Positions 10,900 to 23,862 of a stretch of 64,000 bases of DNA are shown here, in pieces. The notes beneath the pieces are model-generated. The model was not told the origin of the DNA. It made no database searches and worked only from the letters and a program-made list of their open reading frames with translations. Position 1 is the stretch's first letter. Each line of letters begins with the position of its first letter. Source of the DNA: Sodiomyces alkalinus F11 (lineage: Eukaryota; Ascomycota; Sordariomycetes; Glomerellales; Plectosphaerellaceae); assembly GCF_003711515.1 (NCBI RefSeq), contig NW_021167080.1:1695394-1759393 (forward strand), given 5' to 3'. A program made the translations under genes and the position numbers.

Positions 10900-10934
10900 C
10901 GACGTGCCCTCTGCCTTTTGGATACACATTGACC

Positions 10935-13900
10935 ATGGGAGGGTCTGACGGTTCTCAGCAGATCCTCTTCGAAACAGGGTCCTTCACCGGATACCGCCCA
11001 TATCAAGACCTTGGTAGCCATTACCTCTCGGCCAACCGAACCTTCAAGCAGCCGCTATGTGGTGACGTTGAGGGATGGGGTCCCCTGAGCTCCTTCCGAT
11101 ATGACTTCACTCCCTGCTTTATCGATGTTTGGATAGCCATCGTCGCCGCTTTCGGTATTATCTTTGGATCCGTGGCCATCGTCTGGTTGCTCCGCAAGGG
11201 AAAGCCATTAGCTGCTCACAAGGGCTGGCACTTCTGGACTAAGCAGGTGAGTTGAGAGAGCTTCCCGTACGACGACCCCCTTCTTCCCTGAAACAACAAC
11301 GACAACAAAGGCCTGTGTAGTCATGTATGCTCATCATCGCCGCAAACGTCCTACTCTAGTCTCTGCTTGCCTTCATTATCGCCGACTTCGCCGTCCAACT
11401 CGCCATCCAGATTGTCAACTATCCGAAGATTTGGTACGGAGACGTCCGCGTCTGGACGACTGTCGGCACTATCGTGGCCCTCGGCGTCATATTTGCCATC
11501 CAATGGCTCGAGCACGGTCGTCTACGAAACCCCAACGGCGTTGCCTTGTTCTTCTGGCTCTTCCTCCTCATCGCCTGTGTCGTCAAGCTCCGCTCCCTCG
11601 TCTCCCAGCAGCTCTACCACAAAAACCTGCCCTACTTCGTAACGTATACCGTCGGCTTTGGTTTGTCCGTGGTGGAGTTCTTTGTGGAATGGCTCTGGCC
11701 CACCGACCGCAACGAGTACGAGGCTCTGGTGGAAGAAGAGGAGTGTCCTATCGAATACGCCACCGTCTTCTCCCACCTGACCTTCTCCTGGATGACGCCC
11801 CTGATGCAGCTGGGCTACAAGCAGTATCTGACAGACGAGGATCTCTGGGGCTTGGCTCGCACGGACACGAGCAAGCACACGGGGGACGCCTTCAGCAAGG
11901 CCTGGGATCACGAGTTGAAACATCGCAAGAACCCTTCTCTCTGGATTGCCATGTTCCGCGCCTACGGCGGCCCCTACGCCGTTGCCGCCATATTCAAGCT
12001 GGGTAACGACATTGCCCAGTACATTCAACCCCAGCTGCTTCGGCTGCTCATCAACTTTGTTGATTCGTACCGCGAGGGCCAGGAGCCTCAACCTGTCATC
12101 AAGGGTGCCGCCATCGCCCTGACCATGTTTGGCTGTGCCTGCTTCCAGACCGCCATGGTTCACCAGTACTTCCAGCTGGCCTTCGTCACAGGCATGCGCA
12201 TCAAGGGCGGTCTGGCCTCGGCCATTTACAAGAAGTCGATGAAACTGTCAAACGAGGGCCGGTCGTCCAAGACGACGGGAGACATTGTCAACTACATGGC
12301 TGTCGATTCCCAGCGTCTCCAGGACCTGACACAGTTTGCCCAGCAAATCTGGTCGGCACCTTTCCAGATTACTATATGCATGATCTCTCTCTACCAGCTC
12401 GTTGGCTGGTCCATGCTTGCCGGCATAGGCGTCATGGTCCTCATGATGCCGGCCCATGGATTCATCGCGAGAATTATGAGGAATCTGCAAAAGGAGCAGA
12501 TGAAGAACAAGGATGCAAGGAGCCGACTGATCACTGAAATCATCAACAACATGAAGAGTATCAAGTTGTATGCTTGGGGAGGCGCATTTATGAACAAACT
12601 CAACTTCGTGCGGAATGAGAAGGAACTTAAGAACCTGAGGAAGATCGGTGCCACTCAGGCCTTCGCCAACTTCACCTGGAGCACAGCCCCTTTCTTCGTT
12701 TCCTGCTCGACTTTCGCCGTCTTCGTCCTCACCCAAGACCGTCCTCTGACTACCGACATCGTCTTCCCTGCATTAGGTATGTTACTCTTGGTTTTTGCTC
12801 TAATTCGGGACCCCGCCTTTGTCTCGGGAACTTGGAACTAAAATCACTGCCTCAGCCCTCTTCAACCTACTCACATTCCCCCTCGCGATTTTGCCCATGG
12901 TTATCACGGCCATTGTCGAGGCCAGCGTCGCTGTTGGCCGACTGACGTCTTTCCTGGACGCCGAGGAGATTCAACCTGATGCTGTCGTCATTAAGCCTGC
13001 TCCCGAGCAGATGGGAGAGGAGACTGTCGTGATCCGAAACGGGACTTTCTCCTGGAACCGCCACGAGAAGAAGAATGTCCTCATGGACATCGACTTCACT
13101 GCCTACAAGGGTGAGCTTTCCTGCATTGTCGGTCGCGTCGGTGCCGGCAAGTCCTCGTTCCTACAGAGCATTCTGGGCGACATGTGGAAAGCCAGCGGCG
13201 AAGTGCAAGTCCACGGGACCGTGGCATATGTGGCCCAACAACCTTGGATTTTGAACGCAACGGTGAAGGAGAACATCGTATTTGGATATCGATACGACTC
13301 CAATTTCTATGAAAAGACAGTCAAGGCCTGTGCGCTTCTGGACGACTTCGCCCAACTACCCGACGGAGACGAGACCGTCGTAGGTGAGCGAGGCATCTCG
13401 CTCAGCGGTGGTCAGAAGGCCCGAGTGGCCCTGGCCCGCGCTGTCTATGCTAGGGCGGATATCTATTTGCTGGACGACGTGCTCTCTGCCGTCGACTCGC
13501 ATGTGGGTAAACATATCATTGAAAATGTCCTCGGTCCTAGGGGCCTGTTGGGCTCCAAGACTCGGATTCTCGCCACCAATGCGATCAATGTTCTGGCCTC
13601 CGCGAGCTTCGTCACCATGATCCGCGATGGGCAGGTTGTCGAGAGTGGAACCTACAAAGCATTGACGGCTAAGAAGGGTCTCATTGGCGAACTGATAAAG
13701 ACTGCCGGTCAGGAACAGTCCGCCGGGCCGTCATCCATCGCGAGCTCGAGCGCTTCGAGCAGTAAATCGACTACTTTGACCGAAGGTCCCGCTGACACCC
13801 AGGAGAAGGAGGAGTTGGAGGAGGCACAGGAACGCGTGCCGGAAATGGCGCCCATCAAGACCGGTGCCTCTACCACGGACAAGAAGCGGTCGAACAGCGA

Positions 13901-16432
13901 TGCTACGCTCCGGCGCGCCAGCGCAGCTAGCTTCAGAGGACCCCGTGGGAAGCTCACAGAGGACGAAGTCACTGGAGGCCGGACCAGACAATCTAAGGAG
14001 CATTCGGAGCAAGGCAAGGTGAAATGGGACGTCTATCTTGAATACGCCAAAAACAACAACGTCATCGCTGTGGCCGTTTACCTGTTCACCCTCCTGGCTT
14101 CACAAACGGCCAATATCGGCGGCTCAGTCTGGCTCAAGGAGTGGGCGGAGCACAACCAAGAGGCCGGCTTCAATTCCAACGTGGGCATGTTTATTGGCGT
14201 CTACTTTGCGTTCGGAATCGGATCGTCCCTTTTGACCGTCGTCCAGACCCTGGTTCTCTGGATATTCTGCTCCATCGAGGTAAGTTGGGGTCTGACAAGA
14301 TACTATTTTGCGCTCCTTTTCCTTCGCCAAAGAGGTCGGGCTGCTGATCAAACTACGATAGGCATCGAGGAAGCTGCACGAGAGAATGGCCAATGCCATC
14401 TTCCGGTCGCCAATGTCGTTCTTTGACGTGACACCTGCGGGTCGGATTCTGAATCGCTTCTCCAGGTTGGTGTGGCCCTCTTTTTCCCTGCACCCTTTTC
14501 ACCTTCTTGTACCATCTTCCTCCATCCCCCAACCTTCCCTCGATACCTCCCACAACCCTTCCCCTCCCCTTCTACAACTCGGGCTCACTGCGTTCTCGAG
14601 GCACACAGCCACTAACATGCATGATGCAGTGACATCTACAAGGTAGACGAAGTGCTGGCCAGGACCTTCAACATGCTCTTCGTCAACGCGGCTCGTTCCG
14701 GATTCACGCTCGTCGTCATTTCGGTCTCCACGCCGGCGTTCGTAGCGCTCATCATTCCGCTGGGCCTAATGTACTACTGGATCCAGCGGTACTACCTTCG
14801 GACGTCCCGCGAATTAAAGAGGTTGGACAGCGTGAGCCGCAGCCCTATCTACGCTCACTTCCAGGAGTCGCTCGGTGGCGTCTCGACGATTCGGGCGTAC
14901 CGACAGCAGCAGCGATTCGAGCTTGAGAACGAGTGGCGTGTAGATGCGAACCTCAAGGCGTACTTCCCGTCGATCAGTTCCAATCGTTGGCTGGCCATCC
15001 GGCTCGAGTTCATTGGCGCCATTGTGATTCTTGCGGCTGCCGGATTTGCTATCATTTCCGTTGCCAATCATAGCGGCTTGAGCGCCGGTCTTGTCGGTCT
15101 CGCCATGTCGTACGCACTGCAAATCACGACGTCGCTTAACTGGATCGTGCGGCAGACTGTGGAGGTCGAGACGAACATCGTGTCCGTGGAGCGCGTCCTC
15201 GAATATGCGAGACTGCCGAGCGAAGCTCCGGAGGTCATCAAGGGCAGCCGGCCGCCGGTTGCTTGGCCTGCGAACGGTACCGTCGAGTTCCAGAACTACA
15301 GCACGCGGTACCGCGAGGGCTTGGATCTCGTGCTGAAGAACATCAACCTGGACGTCAAGTCGCACGAAAAGATTGGCGTCGTCGGTCGCACGGGCGCCGG
15401 CAAGTCGTCGTTGACCCTGGCACTCTTCCGGATTATTGAGCCCGTTACGGGACACATCAACATCGACCAGCTTAATACGTCATCTATAGGGCTATTGGAC
15501 TTGCGGAGGAGACTCGCCATTATCCCGCAGGATGCCGCCCTCTTTGAGGGCACCATCCGTGACAATCTGGACCCTGGCAACGTGCATGATGACACGGAGC
15601 TGTGGAGCGTTCTCGGTGAGTGTTACCCCCGAAACACGCTCAATATGATGGCCATGAGCATAAGCATAACCCCATGCCAACAACCCCTCCCCCCATCCTG
15701 GTTCCCCTTCTTTCCTTTCTATATCCATCCAGCTGCATTCTGGCAACCCGACTCGAAACGCCTCGATTCGCGTTCCACAGAGGCTAACGCGTTCTCGTAG
15801 AACATGCTCGTCTGAAAGACCACGTAACTACCATGCAAGGCGGACTAGAAGCTAAGATTGCTGAAGGAGGTATGTTTCTAATTCTCTGGCATTTTTCGCC
15901 CTTTCGCTTTCCATCGGCTTCGTCTTTGTGCGACCCTCTTTACCCTCGTGTTCCCCTTCAACGCTACGGCTTCATTGGGCAATGTGTCTCCAGGACGGGG
16001 GGCTTGGGTAGTTAGCCAAACCTCCCATCTCTGCCCCTGATGGTTGCCTCGCTACTGCTGGAATAATGGCCGCTGTACTAACATTACTCCTTCCCTCCAG
16101 GCTCGAACCTGTCCCAAGGCCAGCGACAGCTCGTATCACTCGCCCGCGCCATGCTCACGCCGTCCAACATCCTCGTTCTGGACGAGGCCACGGCCGCCGT
16201 GGATGTCGAGACGGACGCCATGATCCAGACGACTCTGCGCTCGCCTCTTTTCGCCAACCGTACCATTATTACGGTCGCGCACCGCATCAACACCATCCTG
16301 GACAGCGATCGCGTTGTCGTCCTGGACAAGGGTGAGGTGGTCGAATTCGACACGCCCCGCGAATTGATCAAGAAGCAAGGTGTATTCTATGGTCTCGTTA
16401 AGGGGGCGGGTCTCGAGACGGAGCTCTCATGA
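10935..16432 (+). CDS. Vacuolar ABC transporter, MRP/ABCC type (Ycf1-like metal-glutathione resistance protein)
   Basis: Full-length ABCC transporter that in yeast pumps glutathione conjugates and Cd-glutathione complexes into the vacuole. Seven exons by hand: 10935-11246, 11360-12776, 12856-14279, 14362-14465, 14630-15615, 15801-15869, 16101-16432, encoding 1547 residues, the usual length for Ycf1. Order: N-terminal TMD0, cytosolic linker, TMD1, NBD1 with Walker [10 protein letters not shown] (about residue 669), signature [14 protein letters not shown] and Walker [15 protein letters not shown], a Ser/acidic regulatory linker (phosphorylated in yeast Ycf1), TMD2, then NBD2 with Walker [11 protein letters not shown] (about 1338), signature [14 protein letters not shown] and Walker [16 protein letters not shown]1 has Asp after the Walker B Asp where NBD2 has Glu, the asymmetry typical of ABCC proteins. 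Both sites look intact. Bile-pigment or related ABCC substrates remain possible. Confidence 0.95.
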
Positions 16433-17734
16433 TTGTCGAGCTTGGGGAAGCCTTGGTTGATTTGAACGAGTCTCTCTGTCGTGGCGACATGGCGGGTTGT
16501 AAAAATGAGTTGACATAAAAAGCGGTCCGATGTTGTTGCCGTGCTTTTTTTTTGGTTGGATACTCGGCAGCTTCTGCATTGGCAAAACCATGTAGATATA
16601 AAAGTGAACCCTGAAGCAGCAGCTAGAGGGCAGGAAAATTGTATAGCATCTTTTTTTTTCTTTTTTTTCTTTCTTCTTCTTCTTCCTTTTCTTCCTCCTT
16701 ACTTGTGCGCAAGGTCGAACATTACCAGTCCAACCTCAACTCCGGCCTCAACATCACCAGGGCCAGCAGGAATGACAGTTGGAATGTCAAGACCACCAAT
16801 GTACGGCGTAGTCCGCAACAATCGCCGCTTGTTTCCCCGTAAACGTCATGTTTATCTAAACCCTGGGGTGGTAATCGTCGTCGTCTTCGATAACACAGGC
16901 AATTGTTTCGTCAGTCGTCGAGTAGTAAGGTAGTTCTGGGGCGCTCAGTACGACGAAGCGTGAGCGCTTCCGGAACCCCCAAATCTGTCCATCCACTGAT
17001 AACATTCTATATCTGACTTGTTATATGAAGTAGCTTAGCTTCTTCCTTTCATCCAAAATCAAAGGTGTATCTGATAAAGACACCTTCCCCCACGAGATCA
17101 AAGCCCTGGCCCCCCCCGAAATTGAAACGTCAACGGTCTTGGCCCTCGCAGTTATAACCTCAAATTAACCCAGCCAGCTAGATAGGGACTCGTCGGCTCT
17201 TACGGAGTACGTCTTCTTCCTGCTTACCGATGGGTTAATGCTCACCAACATTGCATGACCGTCATACTCCTGCCGCTCAGCCGCATCACCGAGGCCAGGT
17301 GCCACAGCAGCAGACCCCCCCCCTCAAATCTATGTTCGTAGACTGAAAAAGCAAGTTACTGTGACACCGGGTGATCTCCAAGTAGCCTATCGTCCGCACC
17401 ATCCGAGTATGAGCGAGGGCATACACACACACGTATGCTTACCTATGTATTCGTACGCTCTTGTCCCCAGTCCATGTTGCCGTCGTTGCTTTCGAAGTCG
17501 GGCTTCTCTGCCGGTTCATTACCAGAAAAAAACCTAGTCTTTACGATTATGGTGCGCCATGCAGGCTTACGGGCTGGCACTGTCTTGACCGTAGTTCCCC
17601 GCATGAGCCTGCCTGGTCTTCAAACGGAGGGACTCTTCTATTATCGCGGAGATATAGAGGCTTTGCCTGTGTGTCAGAGATGGTCTGCGACGTTTGGGTA
17701 TGTTCAGGAGAGAGGAGACGATCCCGCCATTCGA

Positions 17735-17758
17735 GGTTCGTTGGTTCGTTGGTTCGTT
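17735..17758 (+). repeat. Three tandem GGTTCGTT units
   Basis: Perfect 8-nt unit repeated three times in gene-poor DNA. It has no visible function. Confidence 0.7.
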
Positions 17759-19199
17759 AGTGACACAAGCAGCCAGCGATTATTCTTACCCCAGTTCTTA
17801 TTTCGTCATGTTATAGAACTCCTGGCCTCGGACTGCAACGAACCGAAAAGTCGTGCATATTGACGGTTCACAGAGCATCTTGAACCGCCTTCCCCGGCCG
17901 GCGACACTTCGTCGGGTCACTACTCTGCTCGGCCCTTGCTTCCCCATCTAGAGATGAATTTCCGAATAACAGGTCTCCCGTAATTAATTAGTATGCTGCT
18001 CGAGCCTATCGCCGGCCTTATTCAGTAAGGCGTTTCGTCAAGAGTTCTAATCAGAGAGCAACCAGACAGTGCGTGGCGGGAACACGTACGCTTTCACGGC
18101 GAGATAGAACCAGCCCTCTTATCCCAGTAGCAATATTGGCTAGTCAACAGGTACCCTGGAGGCAAGACTGGCGGCGCACCAGGAAAGCTGGCGAGCGTGG
18201 GGTGGTGCCCGTCACCAGGACACATGAGCTGGAATGCATGTGTGCTATTTATTATCTCCAACCAAATTCCACGTGTTAGCCTGTATGGTGCAGGGGTCCC
18301 TGGATCCTGAGAATCGTGTCTGCTCCAGATAAATAGCCAACCTGCGAGTGTATCCGTACGTACTTCGTACTGTTCCAGAGGATGATCAGGTTGGAAACAC
18401 ACAATCGTGTTCGGTCTCGTGAGTGTCTCTTGATAAGGGAAACGAACCTGCAAGAAAGACAACAGGGGGGGAAAGGGCGGCCAGTGCGACCAATGATTTC
18501 GTACATCCGCCAAGGGAAGTCTCGTCGGTCTTGCGAGAGACAACTTGTTTCTTTTTTGACTGGCGTTAGGTCGGTAATTGGGCACTTTATGGAACGCGAA
18601 CGAGAGCTACGGAGTAATAGGCTAAGCCCCCCTTTTTTTTTGCCTGTTTCTTTCTTCTTGCCTCGGATTCGGTGCTTCTCGACTGGTCGAGGCTCGCAAA
18701 CGCCCAAGCTGGGAGCATATCGGCGGGGTAACACGGACCATTGACAACGTTGAAGTCGCACGGCGACATGGTGGACTGAGACAGCACGTTACAAATGGTA
18801 CAGAGTATTCGTAGTGTAGATTCGTAGATGCATGTTATGGAGCTTTATTCGGACTGCCTGGTCGCGGAAGCGTGGTGCGAGATAGAGGGGGGCAAACCCC
18901 GAATCCTTGGCCGGTTCGAGTGCAGGGGTTGAAGGTCGCATATTTCCAACCAGACGGAAATCCAGGCACTAAGATAGTCATCAAGTTGGGACAACTCTTC
19001 CGTCTGGAACCAGCGTAGCGGTAATAGAACATCGCCGAGGCGGGCTGTTCAGGGGGGGAGAAGGAGGGCAAGATGAAAGGATGGATGGGCGATCTTGCCA
19101 TCATCCCAACTTGCCGCGTACTTGTAATTATTAGGTATTCGTCAGGTACACTGTACAAATTACGGAGTACCAGGAATCGAGGTCCGAATCCGACGCGAG

Positions 19200-19290
19200 G
19201 ATACGACTGACTACCGTACCTAAGGTAATAAGGTACCTACCTTACTAAGATAGGTACCTTACTGACTCCAGTAATACAGTACGTACCTCA
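19200..19290. repeat. Cluster of GGTACCTTACC/TACCTAAGGT motifs
   Basis: Short overlapping direct and inverted copies of GGTACCT, TACCTTACT and AAGGTA fill this stretch, as also at 19655-19735 and 20940-20985. The motif is palindromic at its core (GGTACC). I found it only in intergenic DNA of the window. Confidence 0.6.
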
Positions 19291-22200
19291 AGTAGTGCTT
19301 TCCCATTCGTTCTGGGCAGTACCTTACGTTGTAATTAGTGTGGGCAGCACCTGCATCGGAAGAACTTCCGCGCTCTTGTCCTTGCAACAAAGTCTTAAAT
19401 GCGTCCTGAGTACGAGGTACATTTTCAAAGTACGGTTGTATGCTATACGTACTCTGTACGATGCACGTGGTGTTAAAACAACAGCCTTTTACTCGAATTC
19501 AACAAGTACATACAAACCTACCTTATATAAGCGCAGCGAAATTCAGTGCTCGGATAGTAACATTGGCCGTCTTCCCCTTTAACCGCTATGGCTATTGCCC
19601 AAGCCTGCGGCACTCCGTATAAGAGAGGTGTACGAACGGCTCTCTATATATACGTACCTAGTACGTAAGGTAAGGTAGGTACATACGTACGTACGAAGTT
19701 ACTTCCACTTTCGAGCGGTCTTCCCCCACCTACCTTATGAACATTGGAAAGGCCTCCCCCACTCCCCGTTATCTTACACCTCTGCCAGGGGTTGGAAACG
19801 TGAGCTCGGAACTTGGCCCTACGTCTTAATCGATTATTAGTTTGTGCTACCAATATACATATACTCCGTAATTATCCCTCTTACGCCTTCCATCAAGGTC
19901 GCCTAGGAGGCCAGGGATCTCGGAACCAGCGCGGGCCCCTCTGGGTACCGTGTGGAAAGTCATCCACTCCGGTTAACAGTCCCGGAAGTGTCCCCGGCGT
20001 CCTCCCGTGCCGAATCAATGAATTCCACAGCATGCCGTTACCTCAAAGGGACTCTCTGGACGACTCCTCCCCCTTCCCCGGGGCAGTGGGTTGAAGACTA
20101 GAAGCGGGCAAACCGGGAATGTGACTGGCCCTATATAATTACTATATACACTTCTCCGTCTCCTTTGATCACGGATAGGAACGTATGTATCTCCCGTTTG
20201 TTATTTCCAGTGCGATGCTAATAAGTTACGTTGTATATTGGGCCCGCCCACGGATATACCCTAGTGGCCTTGGTCTAGGGAACCGGTCTAGCTGATCATC
20301 CCGTGGTCGGGGTCAGCCGTCCAGGCCATCCCCGTCCACCTATTTCTGACGCCAAAAGCTAACAAGTAAAACCGGCCCTGAGACTAGACCGGTCGTCTGT
20401 TTGATTCCATCGTCTAGAAAAGCCGACATCCCTAAGGTATATACGAATATTCTCCGTCCCATGGATGGATGTCAATGTCTCGCTCAGAGAACGACCCCAG
20501 CGTGACATGGGTCGCAGCCAGAACAACAGGAAAGAAGGGGAGGCAAGCAAGATGCACGGCACGCAGAACGAATAGGTAGTTGAGCATGTCAACCCCAGCT
20601 ATGACAACTCCGACGAAGAAGAGGAAGCCTATTAGTATTACGTACTAAACTAGCTGTGTCTTTTCTCGCAGCAGGCTCACTAACAAACAGTTGCGGAGCC
20701 ATCCTCGCCTGCCAGTAGTGGACAAGAACCCTATGTACTGCACCATACCTAGGTACCTTAGGCATTACGGCATTGCTCTGTGGGTGGGTTTTTGTGCCCC
20801 TGACTCCTAATCCCACATACGTATTTGTAGAAAGAAAGAAAAAGCAATGCTCGTGGGTACGATGCAAACCGGCGTTTTGCGATCCAGCCAATACTTTCGC
20901 GGAGTGACTTTTTCCGCAAGCTTCTCGCCAGTACAACAACGTATGTACCTACCTAGGTAAGGTACCTTACGGTAAGGTATGCTGGACTCACTCATACCTG
21001 GCACTAGGCCCACCGTTGTGTCTCACTCCAATCCCTGCTCGATGGCAGGGTTTCTCTGCCACCCACTTCATGCGTTCGTTCGCACAATTCGCTCCCCGCT
21101 TTGCCTTCAACTGCGGTTCTCCTACAGCGTATGTATGTACGCCTACAACGTATGTACAGCTGGTCGATCTCCAAGCGGTTTTTTTATGCCTCGGGACCAC
21201 TTCCCATAGGAGCCTGTCAGTGCTCTCTTTTTCAGGGATAATTCATGGGCGATTGGCCGCAGTGAAGTAGGTACCCAGACTTCTTAAAGGGGACGCCTTC
21301 TTTTCTTCCATTACCGGTATGCCTTCGTACTCGGTATATATGCTGGGCACAAATTGGTTGACTCCGGTATTAGCTAGTCGACGGGCCATTCAGAAGGGGT
21401 GGGGGGACGGGTGACAACGGACTTCGACGAGCACCATAGAAGAGGGGGAAAAGAAAAAGCTTTTTTTCGACGTCCATGTTACATCCCTCAACGGGTCGGC
21501 GAAGAGATACGCGAGCAATGCAACACTGGAACCACCCTCAACATCCGCAATATCCATGCTTCCAACTCCCGGCCGGAGAGGCACATGTATCAAAACCTAG
21601 GTACCCATGTCCGGATGGTGAATGGATAATGGTTTACAGATATGGATAGAAAGGGAACCAGGTGCTTGCTTGGAGCGTCTTGGAGCGTGGGTATGAACGC
21701 AAGCACCCGCCCACTTGGGACCAGGACCAGGTCACGGCATTGGAGGATGGCCCGTGGGAGATGGGAGGTCCCCGATCCCGGCACGTTCCCCCCCCAAATC
21801 TCATCTTGTCAACACAGGACCCAGCCAGCCCAGACCAGGGTATTTCTATATGTATGTACCACTGCCTGCTCGTCATCTCTCACAAAAACGTATCCAGAGT
21901 ACCCCGATGCTGCAGACTGCAGATACCAACCAGGTCGGGAATCTTTTTTTTTTTTTTTTTTTTCCGTTACAAGCCGTTGCGCTGCTATCCACCATCGTCG
22001 TCCTGAATTCTGCTACACAAAGTTTGTTTCCAAGGAAGCTCGTCCCCTGGACGAACGAAACTTCGCCATCTCTGTTTCCAGTCTTTGCTGCTTGAGGCGC
22101 AGCCAAGAAGAAGGAGAAGGAGAGAGCTGCATCGGCCTACCTACTCTGACAGAGAGCTGTGGAGGAGTTGCTCTGGCATCTGCTCTCAACACGCCTTCTA

Positions 22201-22401
22201 CCGCCATTTCTTCCATTGTCGTCCGCCTGCAGCCGTCGAAATATTTCTGCAACACTCCAGCATCGCCTTTCGCAAACTAGATACGAGCATTGCACGAAAG
22301 ATACGCTACGCTACGTACTGTTCCGACAGCAAATTGATTGCGTGACCTGGTTCTGCTGCCATTTGTCACTGCGTCCGTCTCGATTCGTCCACTGGCGAGG
22401 T

Positions 22402-22610
22402 TCTCCCTCTCCCTCTCCCTCTCCCTCTCCCTCTCCCTCTCCCTCTCCCTCTCCCTCTCCCTCTCCCTCTCCCTCTCCCTCTCCCTCTCCCTCTCCCTCT
22501 CCCTCTCCCTCTCCCTCTCCCTCTCCCTCTCCCTCTCCCTCTCCCTCTCCCTCTCCCTCTCCCTCTCCCTCTCCCTCTCCCTCTCCCTCTCCCTCTCCCT
22601 CTCCCTCTCT
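22402..22610 (+). repeat. CCCTCT hexanucleotide microsatellite, about 34 units
   Basis: An almost perfect run of the 6-mer CCCTCT over roughly 208 nt, pure pyrimidine on the plus strand. It lies about 1.25 kb upstream of the YDR124W-like start codon in CT-rich DNA. The unit is unlike the fungal telomere repeat TTAGGG, so it is not telomeric. Open frames over it (poly-SP, poly-SL, poly-RE, poly-RG) are artefacts of the repeat. Confidence 0.95.
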
Positions 22611-23862
22611 CCTCTATCACACAAGACACATCGACCTATTCCAGCATATCCTTGCACTCTCAGCTTCTCCCCTCTCCGGACAGTCCGTTATCTAGCGCTC
22701 TATTCGCCCATTCATTTCTGGAATTCGGTCTTCTTTCCCACCCACAGACAAACGAATACTGTCTGATCCAAACGGACACGACTTGAATTATTCGACAGTC
22801 GGTTTTGATTGTTTTTTATTACGTCCACCTCTACATGCCATGCCGTCTGGGTAATCGACATCGTTTATCCAAGCCATACGGTGACCTAGTACAGGACTCT
22901 GGTTTCCAATCCTTTTCCTTTCCCTGGCCGATGTCTCAGGCCAAGTTGGAATCAAAGAGGACTGAGAGTCCCTTTCTAACCATTTCTCACTCCGTCCAAC
23001 TGATACGTCACCTTACCGTGTCCGTTGCTGTCAAGGACCGCCGCAGCAACATAGACCTGACAACGACCGCTGTATCAGAGCTGCTCAGCAGGAAGCCGCT
23101 CAGTTCTCCGCCTGCTTCTTACGAACGGCGATCCAATTTCCCTTCCGAGCCACAGTCCTGGTTTTTGTCTCGCTCGAGTGCCGTCCCGTTTGGATGCTAG
23201 CAGGTGCCGCATCACTGTCTGCTCCTATTGCGCCTCGGGCAGGTACATACACTTCACTCGGTGGCTTCAACACCTTTGGTCGTGCCCTCGGAAACAGCCG
23301 CTTGGAAAAAGTTGGACACGGAAGATCGATCCTAACCTGTACGAAACCGTTCCCCCACGGCGCGACTCTCGACTCCCGCGACTATTACCCGGTTCTGCCC
23401 GCCCTCGTCTCTACGTCTACCCTCACACCACGAGGCAGCCAGTGTAACCTCTTCAGGGCAGGCACGTGCTAACCTCGACCTTCTGTCAGCTTCTTGGTTC
23501 TCCTCAGTTGTCTAGAAACCACTCCTCGACATTCCTATCGCATCTATCTCTCTACTCAACCTTGTTTCGGTCCGTCCATAACCGTCTCTCCAAAGGTCCC
23601 ACTCACACTGCGCAGTAAGGAGGAACCCCCACGTGCCCATGTTCCAAGTGCGATGATAATCTCTGTCTGACCCGAACTCAGTTACACGTATTCAGAATCT
23701 TCGGACTTGAGTCCCATCCATAACCTACTCACCGACTTGTCTCTCTTCGTCCTGAGCATTTTCCAAGACTCGGCAAGCAGCACGTCGAGTCTCAACTGTG
23801 AGAGAAATCGGCGCGTGCAAGATTGAGTAGCTGGGGGCTTAGCTTAGTTGGCTACCGCTGTC

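Larger units (their letters stand above)
9529..10934. promoter_or_regulatory. Divergent promoter region between the Q/H-rich gene and ycf1-like gene
   Basis: No gene is visible in these 1.4 kb. Landmarks are four copies of the palindrome GTAATTAC (10073, 10106, 10342, 10409), two CACGTG boxes (10427-10432 and 10824-10829), a CT-rich leader at 10560-10740, and two tiny upstream ORFs just before the transporter start. Confidence 0.55.
16433..23862. other. 7.4-kb gene-poor intergenic region
   Basis: No open frame here resembles a protein I know, and none shows a plausible exon-intron pattern. The stretch holds T-rich DNA after the transporter stop (16540-16700), three GGTTCGTT units (17735-17758), dense TACCTTACC/GGTACCT motifs from about 19140 to 21000, poly-T at 21944-21962, and a long CCCTCT tract (22402-22610). 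From about 22000 it becomes CT-rich and probably belongs to the promoter and leader of the downstream gene. Transcribed non-coding RNA cannot be excluded. Confidence 0.55.

Noticed and set aside
10935..16432. Frameshifted or broken transporter, as the gene is split over several open frames
   Set aside because: Every break coincides with a canonical intron, and the joined exons give a complete 1547-residue ABCC protein.
18913..18923. GGTTCGAGTGC resembling a tRNA B box
   Set aside because: No matching A box, acceptor stem or anticodon arm could be traced on that strand.
22402..22610. Internal telomere repeat
   Set aside because: The unit is CCCTCT, not CCCTAA, and there is no terminal or subtelomeric context.
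22159..22766. Open frames on both strands reading poly-SP, poly-SL, poly-RE and poly-RG
   Set aside because: They are translations of the CCCTCT microsatellite with no start context or homology.
16433..23862. Relic of a large transposon or RIP-mutated repeat
   Set aside because: I see no reverse transcriptase or transposase traces, no long terminal repeats and no strong AT-rich, TpA-biased stretch expected of RIP.
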